The notes beneath the pieces were generated by a model that ran no database searches, was not told where the DNA came from, and saw only the letters and a program-made list of their open reading frames with translations. The position numbers were made by a program, and so were the translations under genes. Positions 34,095 through 41,477 of a stretch of 64,000 bases of DNA are shown here, piece after piece (the stretch's first letter is position 1; each line of letters starts with the position of its first letter). Source of the DNA: Nocardioides albertanoniae. Lineage in GTDB: Bacteria; Actinomycetota; Actinomycetes; Propionibacteriales; Nocardioidaceae. Where the stretch lies: NCBI RefSeq assembly GCF_006716315.1, contig NZ_VFOV01000001.1, positions 1,656,501 to 1,720,500 on the forward strand. The letters run 5' to 3'.

Positions 34095-34117
34095 GAAGCC
34101 GGACTCCCTCGCTGCGG
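34079..34117 (+). promoter_or_regulatory. Hairpin overlapping the leuL stop, candidate attenuator
   Basis: CCGCAGCG (34079-34086) pairs with CGCTGCGG (34110-34117). The left arm lies within the last codons of the leader peptide, as expected of an attenuator stem. No U-run follows, so it may block translation or favour Rho rather than act as an intrinsic terminator. Confidence 0.5.
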
Positions 34118-34164
34118 AGGTTCGACGTGCGCCGGCACTCTCTCCCATCTGACGAGGATTCCGC

Positions 34165-35925
34165 ATGACCAACCTGAGCAACTCCAGCAATCAGCAGAAG
34201 CCGTCGGGGATGCCCTTCGAGCGCTACACCGCGTTCGTGCCCGTCGACGTGCCCGACCGCACCTGGCCGGCGCAGAAGATCACGAAGGCTCCGCGCTGGC
34301 TCTCGACCGACCTGCGTGACGGCAACCAGGCCCTGATCGACCCGATGACACCGGCCCGCAAGCTGCGGATGTTCGAGCTGCTCGTCGACATGGGCTACAA
34401 GGAGATCGAGGTCGGCTTCCCGAGCGCGAGCCAGACCGACTTCGACTTCGTGCGCAAGCTCGTCGAAGAGGATCGGATCCCCGACGACGTACAGATCTCG
34501 GTGCTGACCCAGGCACGCGAAGACCTCATCGCACGCACCGCGGAGTCGCTGGCCGGCGCCCCGCGCGCCTCGATCCACCTCTACAACGCCACCGCCGAGC
34601 TGTTCCGCCGGGTGGTCTTCCACGTCTCGCCTGCCGAGTGCATCGGCATCGCGGTGCGCGGCACCGAGATGGTGATGAAGTACGCCGAGGAGCACATGCC
34701 GGAGCTGATCGGCACCGAGAAGTTCGGCTACCAGTACAGCCCGGAGATCTTCACCCAGACCGACACCGACTACGCGCTGGAGATCTGCGAGCGGGTCTCC
34801 GACGTATGGCAGCCGGAGGCCGGTCGCGAGATCATCCTCAACCTGCCCGCCACGGTCGAGATGTCCACCCCCAACACCTACGCCGACCAGATCGAATACT
34901 TCGGTCGCGGCCTGACCCGTCGTGAGCACTCCGCCATCAGCCTGCACCCGCACAACGACCGCGGCACCGCGGTCGCGGCCACCGAGCTCGCCCTGATGGC
35001 CGGCGCCGACCGCGTCGAGGGCTGCCTGTTCGGACACGGTGAGCGCACCGGCAACGTCGACCTGGTCACCCTGGGCATGAACCTCTTCTCCCAGGGCATC
35101 GACCCGCAGATCGACTTCACCGTGGGCGGCGGCATCGACGAGATCCGCCGCACCGTCGAGTACGTCACCAACATCTCGGTGCACCCGCGCCACCCCTACG
35201 CCGGCGACCTCGTCTACACCGCCTTCTCCGGCTCCCACCAGGACGCCATCAAGAAGGGCCTCGAGGACCTCGACCGTCTGGCTGCCGAGCAGGGCAAGGA
35301 CGTCGGCGAGATCCCGTGGGAGGCGCCTTACCTGCCCATCGACCCCAAGGACGTCGGCCGCACCTACGAGGCCGTCATCCGGGTCAACAGCCAGTCGGGC
35401 AAGGGCGGCGTGTCCTACCTGCTCAAGACCGAGCACTCGCTCGACCTGCCGCGCCGCGCGCAGATCGAGTTCAGCCGGGCGATCCAGCAGCACACCGACA
35501 CCGAGGGCGGCGAGATCAGCGCCGACAACATCTGGTCGGCCTTCTCCGCGGAATACCTCGAGCGCGAGGAGCCCTACGCCCTGGAGAGCTGGTCGTCGGT
35601 CACCGACGCCGAGGGCGGCGACGAGCAGAGCGTCGACCTGCGGGTCCGTGGCGAGGTGCGCACCTACAAGGGTGTCGGCAACGGCCCGGTGGCAGCGTTC
35701 GTCGACGCGCTCAAGGACGCCGGCGCCGAGATCCGGGTGCTCGACTACGCCGAGCACGCGCTCTCTGCCGGCGGTGACGCCGCCGCGGCCGCCTACGTCG
35801 AGTGCGAGATCGCCGGCGAGATCGTGTGGGGCATCGGCATCCACGAGAACATCGTCACCGCATCGCTGCGGGCCGTGGTCTGCGCCGCCAACCGCGCGCA
35901 GGCGGTCACGATCCCGAGCGTCTGA
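34165..35925 (+). CDS. leuA: 2-Isopropylmalate synthase
   Basis: A 586-residue enzyme, first step of leucine synthesis (2-ketoisovalerate plus acetyl-CoA). The catalytic TIM barrel has STDLRDGNQALIDPM (metal and substrate Asp/Arg), the HxH metal ligands in LHPHNDRG, and GCLFGHGERTGNVDL. The C-terminal leucine-sensing regulatory domain covers about residues 430-580. Length fits the long actinobacterial LeuA type. Expression is probably attenuated by the leucine-rich leader upstream. Confidence 0.96.
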   Translation: MTNLSNSSNQQKPSGMPFERYTAFVPVDVPDRTWPAQKITKAPRWLSTDLRDGNQALIDPMTPARKLRMFELLVDMGYKEIEVGFPSASQTDFDFVRKLVEEDRIPDDVQISVLTQAREDLIARTAESLAGAPRASIHLYNATAELFRRVVFHVSPAECIGIAVRGTEMVMKYAEEHMPELIGTEKFGYQYSPEIFTQTDTDYALEICERVSDVWQPEAGREIILNLPATVEMSTPNTYADQIEYFGRGLTRREHSAISLHPHNDRGTAVAATELALMAGADRVEGCLFGHGERTGNVDLVTLGMNLFSQGIDPQIDFTVGGGIDEIRRTVEYVTNISVHPRHPYAGDLVYTAFSGSHQDAIKKGLEDLDRLAAEQGKDVGEIPWEAPYLPIDPKDVGRTYEAVIRVNSQSGKGGVSYLLKTEHSLDLPRRAQIEFSRAIQQHTDTEGGEISADNIWSAFSAEYLEREEPYALESWSSVTDAEGGDEQSVDLRVRGEVRTYKGVGNGPVAAFVDALKDAGAEIRVLDYAEHALSAGGDAAAAAYVECEIAGEIVWGIGIHENIVTASLRAVVCAANRAQAVTIPSV

Positions 35926-35934
35926 GAAGCATCT

Positions 35935-35962
35935 CGTCGGGGCCCGTTCGCGGGCCCCGACG
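35935..35962. terminator. Bidirectional terminator hairpin between leuA and a convergent gene
   Basis: A perfect 12-bp stem, CGTCGGGGCCCG and CGGGCCCCGACG, with the very stable TTCG loop, lies between leuA and the convergent membrane protein gene. A short T-run (TATTTT) follows on the plus strand. Confidence 0.85.
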
Positions 35963-35964
35963 GG

Positions 35965-36786
35965 CTATTTTCCGAACAGCTCGGCGTCCTTCTTGACCTC
36001 GTTGTAGGCGCTGGACCCGATGTTCTCCCGCAGCTCCTTGGCCGACTCGCGGATGGCGTCGGAGATGATCTCGTGCACGCGCGGGTCGGCCAGGCCCTCG
36101 TCGGCCAGGCGCAGCACCGTGTCGGCGACGAGCCGGACGATGTCGTCGTGGAACGGCAGATACTTCAGCTTGCCCACCGCCTGGTCCTGGCGGATGAGAT
36201 CGATGATGAGCGCGTCGATCTCGGAGCGGTTCTCCTCGATCGCCGAGGAGATGTGGCGGGTGTAGTTGCCGGTCTGCACCACGGCGATGACCTCGTCGAG
36301 CACGGCGACCGTGATCGGCTTGCGGATCGCGTTGACGATGGCGCCGGAGAACCTCCCCACCACGTACGCCGAGATGCGGTCGCCGAACGCGCGGTCTGCC
36401 GCGCGGGCCAGCCTCATCAGGATCAGCACGATCCGGAGCAGCCGCAGGCCGCGGAAGGCCGGGCTGGCGGCGACCCCGAGCGGGATCATGCCGAGCAGCT
36501 CGTACCAGTAGATCATCGGGAACTTCCAGCCGAGCCCCGAGCGGATCCAGCGGGCCACGAACTCGACCGCGAAGATGCCGCAGACGACGTAGTCGGCGAC
36601 GGCCACGCGGTCGTACCAGACCTGGGAGACGTCCCAGAACGAGACCCACACCACCGCTGCGACCGAGACGATCGCGAGCACCAGCATCAGCCAGTCGACG
36701 ATCGTGACCGGCGGCGTCGGCGCGGCGCCGGGGTTGCGGTCGTCGTGGCGCCGGTCGGCGCCTCGGTCGGTGGCTGCTGTGCTCAT
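35965..36786 (-). CDS. Voltage-sensor-like ion transport protein without a pore
   Basis: A 273-residue membrane protein. Four hydrophobic segments are visible: VTIVDWLMLVLAIVSVAAVV, VAVADYVVCGIFAVEFVARW, MIYWYELLGMIPLGV and the Arg-rich RGLRLLRIVLILMRLARAADR, which resembles an S4 voltage sensor. After it comes a long soluble, mostly helical C-terminus instead of the S5-pore-S6 unit with a TxGYG filter, so a classical K+ channel is not encoded. It is usually annotated as 'ion transporter'; function is unknown. ATG 36786 is used (a GTG three codons upstream is possible). Confidence 0.62.
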   Translation of the reverse strand: MSTAATDRGADRRHDDRNPGAAPTPPVTIVDWLMLVLAIVSVAAVVWVSFWDVSQVWYDRVAVADYVVCGIFAVEFVARWIRSGLGWKFPMIYWYELLGMIPLGVAASPAFRGLRLLRIVLILMRLARAADRAFGDRISAYVVGRFSGAIVNAIRKPITVAVLDEVIAVVQTGNYTRHISSAIEENRSEIDALIIDLIRQDQAVGKLKYLPFHDDIVRLVADTVLRLADEGLADPRVHEIISDAIRESAKELRENIGSSAYNEVKKDAELFGK

Positions 36787-36853
36787 GAGCGGCACGATAT
36801 GAGACGCATCGTGCGGAGCCCGTCAGCCACACGCGTCGTTGCCGTGATGTGGC

Positions 36854-37924
36854 TCAGCAACCGTCGGCGTACACATAGCAGCGCAGCCGTGGTTCGGCCG
36901 GCACCTGCGGTGCTCCGGCGATGTTGAGCACCGGGACCGGCACGGTCGCGACCTTGGGCGCGGCCTGCAGCAGGAGCAGCCGTGCGGTGTCGGGGTCGGT
37001 CGCGTCGAAGTAGGGCATCACAGGTTGCGTGCAGGTCGACCGGTCGACCCGAGCCGGCTCGGCGGGGCCACGGTGGTCGAGAGCGTCGGTGATCAGGGCG
37101 TACGCCACCGGGTCGGTGACGCCGACCAGGACGTGCTCGCTGGCCGCGGTGGGGCATACGTCCTGGATCGCGACGTTGGTGATGTCACCTTCGCCGGTGC
37201 GCAACGACGAGGACGATGCGGCTGCGGAGTGGTTGGGGGTGACCACTTCGTCGAGACGGGTGTAGACGACCGTGTAGGAGATCCCGGCAATGGTCTCGCT
37301 GCGGCTGTTCAGGGCGTCCATGAACGCGGCCTCGTCCCGCTGCTGCCAGACCGCGGGCGTGCACGTGGTGACCCCTTCGACGCACTCGGCGAGCGCTGTG
37401 GTGCCGTGGTTGGAGGGAGCGACCCCGATCACGTCGTCGATCATCGCGCGCGTGTCCGGCCAGAAGCGGAGCACCCACCGGATGCTCATCCCGCCCTGGC
37501 TGTGGCCGAGCACCGAGATGTCGCGGCCCGCCCGTCGATGAAGCGTGCGCACGGCGTAGGTCAGATGCTCGGCGGCGATCTGGATGTCGCCGAGGGTGTT
37601 GTGGGGCATGGTCACCCAGCACCAGGCGCGGCCCTGGGCGTTGAAGGCCTTGACGTAGGTGGCTCCGAAGTTCTCCTCCGGGGTCACGCTGGTGGCCGGG
37701 TTGAGCAGCACGGGCGTCGGACCCGTCGTCGGATCACCGTGGCAGGTCAGTGCGTCGCGAAGCTTCTCGCGTGGCACCGTCAGGGAAGGACCGGGACGGT
37801 CGAGCGGGGCGTAGACCTCATCGGTCGCCGCGCGGGCCGGTGAGGCCGGGGCGAGCGCGAGGAGGGCAAGGGCCAGTGCCGCGGCCAGGACGAGGACCAG
37901 CGGACGCCGGACGGTCGGATGCAT
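36854..37924 (-). CDS. Secreted lipase-like alpha/beta hydrolase
   Basis: A 356-residue secreted hydrolase. A long Sec signal (MHPTVRRPLVLVLAAALALALL... ending near SPARAA) is followed by a lipase fold with nucleophile elbow GHSQGG near residue 140, and an upstream oxyanion segment (PVLLNPATSVTPEENFGATYVK). Similarity in pattern to Candida antarctica lipase B-like and LipA class bacterial lipases (TPVLL..G.....W, GHSQGG). It probably cleaves esters or triacylglycerols outside the cell. It is divergent from recO with a 60-bp gap. Confidence 0.8.
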   Translation of the reverse strand: MHPTVRRPLVLVLAAALALALLALAPASPARAATDEVYAPLDRPGPSLTVPREKLRDALTCHGDPTTGPTPVLLNPATSVTPEENFGATYVKAFNAQGRAWCWVTMPHNTLGDIQIAAEHLTYAVRTLHRRAGRDISVLGHSQGGMSIRWVLRFWPDTRAMIDDVIGVAPSNHGTTALAECVEGVTTCTPAVWQQRDEAAFMDALNSRSETIAGISYTVVYTRLDEVVTPNHSAAASSSSLRTGEGDITNVAIQDVCPTAASEHVLVGVTDPVAYALITDALDHRGPAEPARVDRSTCTQPVMPYFDATDPDTARLLLLQAAPKVATVPVPVLNIAGAPQVPAEPRLRCYVYADGC

Positions 37925-37984
37925 ATTCCGATAACGCCGAGGCGTGAGGCAGGTTATGTGGGCGGCTGAGGGCACAATGTCCCT

Positions 37985-38713
37985 GTGCCCCTCTACCGCG
38001 ACGAGGCGATCGTGCTTCGCACCCACAAGCTGGGAGAAGCCGACCGCATCATCACCATGCTCACCCGCGAGCACGGACGGGTGCGTGCCGTGGCGAAGGG
38101 CGTGCGGCGTACGAGCTCTCGGTGGGGGTCGCGGCTGGAGCCGTTCACCCACGTCGATCTCCAGTTCGCCGAGGGTCGCACGCTCGACACGATCACCCAG
38201 GCCGAGACGCTCACCCTGTTCCACAGCGGCATCGGTCTCGACTACGACCGCTACACCGCAGGCACGGCGATGCTCGAGACCGCCGACCGGCTGGTGCACG
38301 AGGAGCGCGAGCCCTCGCCGCAGCAGTATCTGCTGCTCGTCGGCGGGCTGCGGGTGCTCGCCCAGGGCGACCGGCTGCCGCGCCACGTGCTCGACTCCTA
38401 TCTGCTGCGCTCGCTGGCCGTGGCCGGCTATGCGCCCAGCTTCGAGGCGTGCGCGCGATGTGGGCTGGAGGGCCCGCACCGATGGTTCAACGTGTCGATG
38501 GGTGGTGCGCTGTGCACGACCTGCCGGGTGCCGGGTTCGGCGACGCCGTCGCAGGAGACGCTCGCCCACCTCGGCGCGCTGCTCGCGGGCGACTGGGATA
38601 GCGTCGCTCGCGCCGAGGAGCGCACCAGCAGACAGGCGAGCGGGCTCGTCGCCGCCTATCTCTCCTGGCACCTGGACCGCAGTCTGCGGTCGCTCGAATA
38701 CGTCGAGAGCTGA
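37985..38713 (+). CDS. recO: DNA repair protein RecO
   Basis: A 242-residue RecO, which loads RecA onto SSB-coated DNA with RecR. The N-terminal OB fold starts YRDEAIVLRTHKLGEADRIITMLTREHGRVRAVAKGVRR, and the C-terminal part has a zinc site CARCG...CTTCR. GTG 37985 gives the family's usual start; a CACAAT hexamer lies six bases upstream. It precedes the YibE gene by seven bases and uppS, the normal actinobacterial recO-uppS neighbourhood. Confidence 0.94.
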   Translation: MPLYRDEAIVLRTHKLGEADRIITMLTREHGRVRAVAKGVRRTSSRWGSRLEPFTHVDLQFAEGRTLDTITQAETLTLFHSGIGLDYDRYTAGTAMLETADRLVHEEREPSPQQYLLLVGGLRVLAQGDRLPRHVLDSYLLRSLAVAGYAPSFEACARCGLEGPHRWFNVSMGGALCTTCRVPGSATPSQETLAHLGALLAGDWDSVARAEERTSRQASGLVAAYLSWHLDRSLRSLEYVES

Positions 38714-38720
38714 GGAGACG

Positions 38721-40208
38721 ATGGCCCACTCCCACGGCCACTCGCACGGCCACTCGCACGGCCACGGTCATGCGCACGGTGGAGACGACGTCGAGGTGGA
38801 GGTCGACGCGCTGCCCCGGATGGTCCTGACCGTCTCGCTGGTGCTCGTCGCCGTGATCACGCTGGCCGGGGTGGCCGCCTGGTGGCCCGACCGAGCCGCG
38901 GTCGACCAGCTGCAGGGCTCGCAGGAGTTCATCGCCAAGGGGGTCGTCTTCGAGACCGCCGAGGTGACCTCCGTCTCCGCGCCCTGCGCCGCCGAGGGCA
39001 AGCCCAAGGGCTGCGACACCGCCACCGCCAAGCTCGCCAGCGGACCCGACACCGGCACCGAGGTCTCGGTCGAGGTCTCGACCCCGATGGCCCGCTCCGG
39101 CCTGGAGGCCGGCGACAAGGTGGAGCTCTCGCGCATCGAGAAGCAGGGGGAGGCGACGTACGCCTTCTTCGACGTCGAGCGCGGCCCCCCGCTCGCGCTC
39201 CTGGTCGGTCTGTTCGTGATCGCGGTCGTCGCCGTCGCCCGGCTGCGGGGGCTGATGGCGGTGCTCGGGCTGGGCTTCGCCGGGGCCGTGGTGTGGCTGT
39301 TCCTGCTGCCCGCGCTGCTCTCGGGCGAGCCCGCGGCATGGGTCGCGCTGGTCTCCTCGGTGCTGATCCTCTACGTCGTGCTCTACACGACCCACGGGCT
39401 CTCGGTGCGCACCTCGGTGGCGCTCGCGGGCACGCTCGCCGGTGTCGCGGTGACCGCGTTGATCGGCACCGTCGCCATCGGTGCGAGCCGGCTCAGCGGC
39501 CTAGGCTCCGAGAGCGGCCAGACGCTGTCGTCGCTCGACGACGGGCTCGACCTGCAGAGCCTCCTGGTCGCGGCGGTGATCATCGCCGGCCTCGGCGCTC
39601 TCAACGACGTCACCATCACCCAGGCGTCGGCGGTGTGGGAGCTGCGCGCCGCCGGGCCGGACTCGTCGCGCTGGGACATCTTCCGCGGAGCGATGCGGAT
39701 CGGTCGCGACCACGTAGCCTCGACCATCTACACGATCGTGTTCGCCTACGTCGGCTCGGCGCTGACCCTGCTGCTGGTGATCCAGCTCTACGACCGCACC
39801 TTCCTCTCCCTGCTCACGACCGAGCAGATGGCCGGCGAGATCGTGGCCACGATGGCCGCCGGCATCGGGGTGGTGCTGGCGATGCCGATCACGACCGTGA
39901 TCGGCGCGCTGACGCTGCCGGGTCCGGCGCCGCGACCCGAGGAGATGGAGTACGACCGGGCGCGGCGTCCGATGGTGCCTCCGCCGCGGGCCTATCCGGG
40001 CCAGCAGCCGCCCGCTGGCTATCGCCCGACTAGGGTTGGGCCTCGTGAACAACCCGGTCCGTATCCCGAGCCCCCACCCGTCCGGGGCTACCCCGCCCCC
40101 GGTCCCCAAGGACCTCGTCCCGGAGCACGTGGCGATCATCATGGACGGCAACGGCCGATGGGCCAAGGACCGTGGCCTCCCCCGGACCAAGGGCCACGAG
40201 GCCGGTGA
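38721..40208 (+). CDS. YibE/F-family membrane protein with His-rich N-terminus
   Basis: A 495-residue membrane protein. It begins with a striking His-Gly-Ser-rich segment (seven or more His in the first 20 residues) that could bind Zn2+ or Ni2+. One helix follows, then a soluble beta-rich domain, and seven to eight helices forming the YibE/F domain (DGLDLQSLLVAAVIIAGLGALNDVTITQASAVWEL is its hallmark). YibE/F function is unknown. The reading frame continues as a Pro/Gly/Arg-rich tail for about 164 bp into uppS, an unusually long same-strand overlap. The real end may be this stop at 40208. It lies between recO and uppS, near the zinc genes. Confidence 0.82.
   Translation: MAHSHGHSHGHSHGHGHAHGGDDVEVEVDALPRMVLTVSLVLVAVITLAGVAAWWPDRAAVDQLQGSQEFIAKGVVFETAEVTSVSAPCAAEGKPKGCDTATAKLASGPDTGTEVSVEVSTPMARSGLEAGDKVELSRIEKQGEATYAFFDVERGPPLALLVGLFVIAVVAVARLRGLMAVLGLGFAGAVVWLFLLPALLSGEPAAWVALVSSVLILYVVLYTTHGLSVRTSVALAGTLAGVAVTALIGTVAIGASRLSGLGSESGQTLSSLDDGLDLQSLLVAAVIIAGLGALNDVTITQASAVWELRAAGPDSSRWDIFRGAMRIGRDHVASTIYTIVFAYVGSALTLLLVIQLYDRTFLSLLTTEQMAGEIVATMAAGIGVVLAMPITTVIGALTLPGPAPRPEEMEYDRARRPMVPPPRAYPGQQPPAGYRPTRVGPREQPGPYPEPPPVRGYPAPGPQGPRPGARGDHHGRQRPMGQGPWPPPDQGPRGR
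40031..40036 (+). promoter_or_regulatory. Putative -10 hexamer of uppS inside the upstream gene
   Basis: TAGGGT lies eight bases before GTG 40045, within the YibE/F coding region, and supports an internal leaderless promoter for uppS. Confidence 0.4.
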
Positions 40209-40830
40209 GTCCTCGCTCTTCGACGTCGTCGAAGGAGCCATCGAGATCGGCGTGAAGGCCATCTCGGCCTACGCGTTCTCCACCGAGAACTGGTCACGCT
40301 CGCCCGACGAGGTGAAGTTCCTGATGGGCTTCAACCGCGACGTCATCCGCCGCCGCCGCGACGAGATGAACGAGCTCGGCGTCCGGGTGCGGTGGGCCGG
40401 ACGTACGCCACGGCTGTGGAAGTCGGTCATCAACGAGCTCAAGGTCGCCGAGGAGCTCACCCGCGACAACAGCGTGTGCACCCTGACGATGTGCGTCAAC
40501 TACGGCGGCCGCGCCGAGCTCGCCGACGCGATGCGGGCGATGGGTGAGGACGTACGTTCCGGTCGCCTCAACCCGGCCAAGATCACCGAGAAGACGATCG
40601 AGAAGTATCTCTACGTGCCCGAGCTCGCCAACGCCGACCTCATCTGGCGCACCTCCGGCGAGCAGCGCCTGTCCAACTACATGCTCTGGCAGGCCGCCTA
40701 CTCCGAGTTCGTCTTCACCGACGTGCTCTGGCCCGACGTCGACCGCCGCCACCTCTGGCACGCCATCGAGACGTACGCGAGCAGGGACAGAAGGTACGGC
40801 GGCGCCCTCCCCAACCCGGTCTCACCCTAA
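40045..40830 (+). CDS. uppS: Undecaprenyl/decaprenyl diphosphate synthase
   Basis: A 261-residue cis-prenyltransferase that makes the polyprenyl carrier lipid for peptidoglycan and arabinogalactan-type polymers. The first conserved region is VAIIMDGNGRWAKDRGLPRTKGHEAG with catalytic Asp34; later regions are AFSTENWSRSPDEV, LTMCVNYGGRAELADA, and the closing LIWRTSGEQRLSNYMLWQAAYSEFVF...LWPDV. Linkage to recO matches the mycobacterial long-chain enzyme (Rv2361c type) rather than the short-chain Z-farnesyl synthase. GTG 40045 is preferred over the TTG at 40036. Confidence 0.95.
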   Translation: MNNPVRIPSPHPSGATPPPVPKDLVPEHVAIIMDGNGRWAKDRGLPRTKGHEAGESSLFDVVEGAIEIGVKAISAYAFSTENWSRSPDEVKFLMGFNRDVIRRRRDEMNELGVRVRWAGRTPRLWKSVINELKVAEELTRDNSVCTLTMCVNYGGRAELADAMRAMGEDVRSGRLNPAKITEKTIEKYLYVPELANADLIWRTSGEQRLSNYMLWQAAYSEFVFTDVLWPDVDRRHLWHAIETYASRDRRYGGALPNPVSP

Positions 40831-40840
40831 CCCCTCCCCG

Positions 40841-41057
40841 CCGAGAGGTCACCCCTGCAGGTCGAGAGGTCACTCCTGCGGGTTGAGAGGTCAGTTCTGC
40901 AGGTCGAGTGGGCATCTCGATGCCCACTCGACCTGCAGACGTGACGCTTCGACCTGCAGACGTGACGCTTCGACCTGCAGACGTGACGCTTCGACCTGCA
41001 GACGTGACGCTTCGACCTGCAGACGTGACGCTTCGGCCTGCAGACGTGACCTCTCGG
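40841..41057. repeat. Polar 21-bp repeat array around a palindrome, copy C
   Basis: Three type 2 units on the left (40841-40861, 40862-40882, 40883-40903), the same 28-bp palindrome as in copy A (40904-40931), and six type 1 units on the right (40932-41057). The first four right units are identical and begin CCTGCAGACGTGACGC; the last two drift. Orientation equals copy B. The array fills the whole space between convergent uppS and zur. Confidence 0.95.
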
Positions 41058-41060
41058 CTG

Positions 41061-41477
41061 TCAGCGGCAGTCGGTGCAGGTGCCGAAGATCTCGAGGGTG
41101 TGGGAGACGTCGGTGAAACCGTTGTCGTCGGCCATGGCCTTGGTCCAGCGTTCGACGGCGGGGCCTTCGACCTCGACGGTGCGACCGCAGTCGCGGCAGA
41201 CGAGGTGATGGTGGTGGGTGTCGGAGCAGCGGCGATAGATCGTCTCGCCGTCCTCCGAGCGCATGGCGTCGACGGCGCCCGACTCGGCGAGCGCGGTGAG
41301 GGTGCGGTAGACGGTGGCCAGGCCGACGGCACCGTCGAGACGGGAGTGGATCTCCTGGGCCGAGTGGAAGCCGTCGTACGTGCTCAGCGCCTCGGCCACC
41401 GCGAGCCGCTGCTTGGTGGGGCGCAGGCTGGCGTCGGAGGCCAGCTGGGCGGTGGTCGCGGGGTCAGTGTTCGTCAT
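41061..41477 (-). CDS. zur: Zinc uptake regulator Zur (Fur family)
   Basis: A 138-residue Fur-family repressor. The winged helix includes RPTKQRLAVAEAL and VGLATVYRTLTALAESGAVD; the dimerisation domain has the metal ligands DTHHHHLVCRDCG and a second CxxC at the end (C94/C97 and C134/C137 form the structural zinc site). Position directly after znuB and adjacent Zur-type boxes identify it as Zur. Its start lies inside the last codons of znuB (14-bp overlap). With zinc it represses the znuACB operon. Confidence 0.92.
   Translation of the reverse strand: MTNTDPATTAQLASDASLRPTKQRLAVAEALSTYDGFHSAQEIHSRLDGAVGLATVYRTLTALAESGAVDAMRSEDGETIYRRCSDTHHHHLVCRDCGRTVEVEGPAVERWTKAMADDNGFTDVSHTLEIFGTCTDCR

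Noticed and set aside
38754..39300. Minus-strand frames opposite the YibE/F gene
   Set aside because: They are Arg/Pro-rich with no motifs and overlap well-supported membrane helices.
40841..41057. CRISPR array or protein-coding heptad repeat
   Set aside because: Units abut without unique spacers, are inverted across a palindrome, and no cas genes are near. The open frames through it read as RPADVTL-type heptads only because 21 bp is seven codons.
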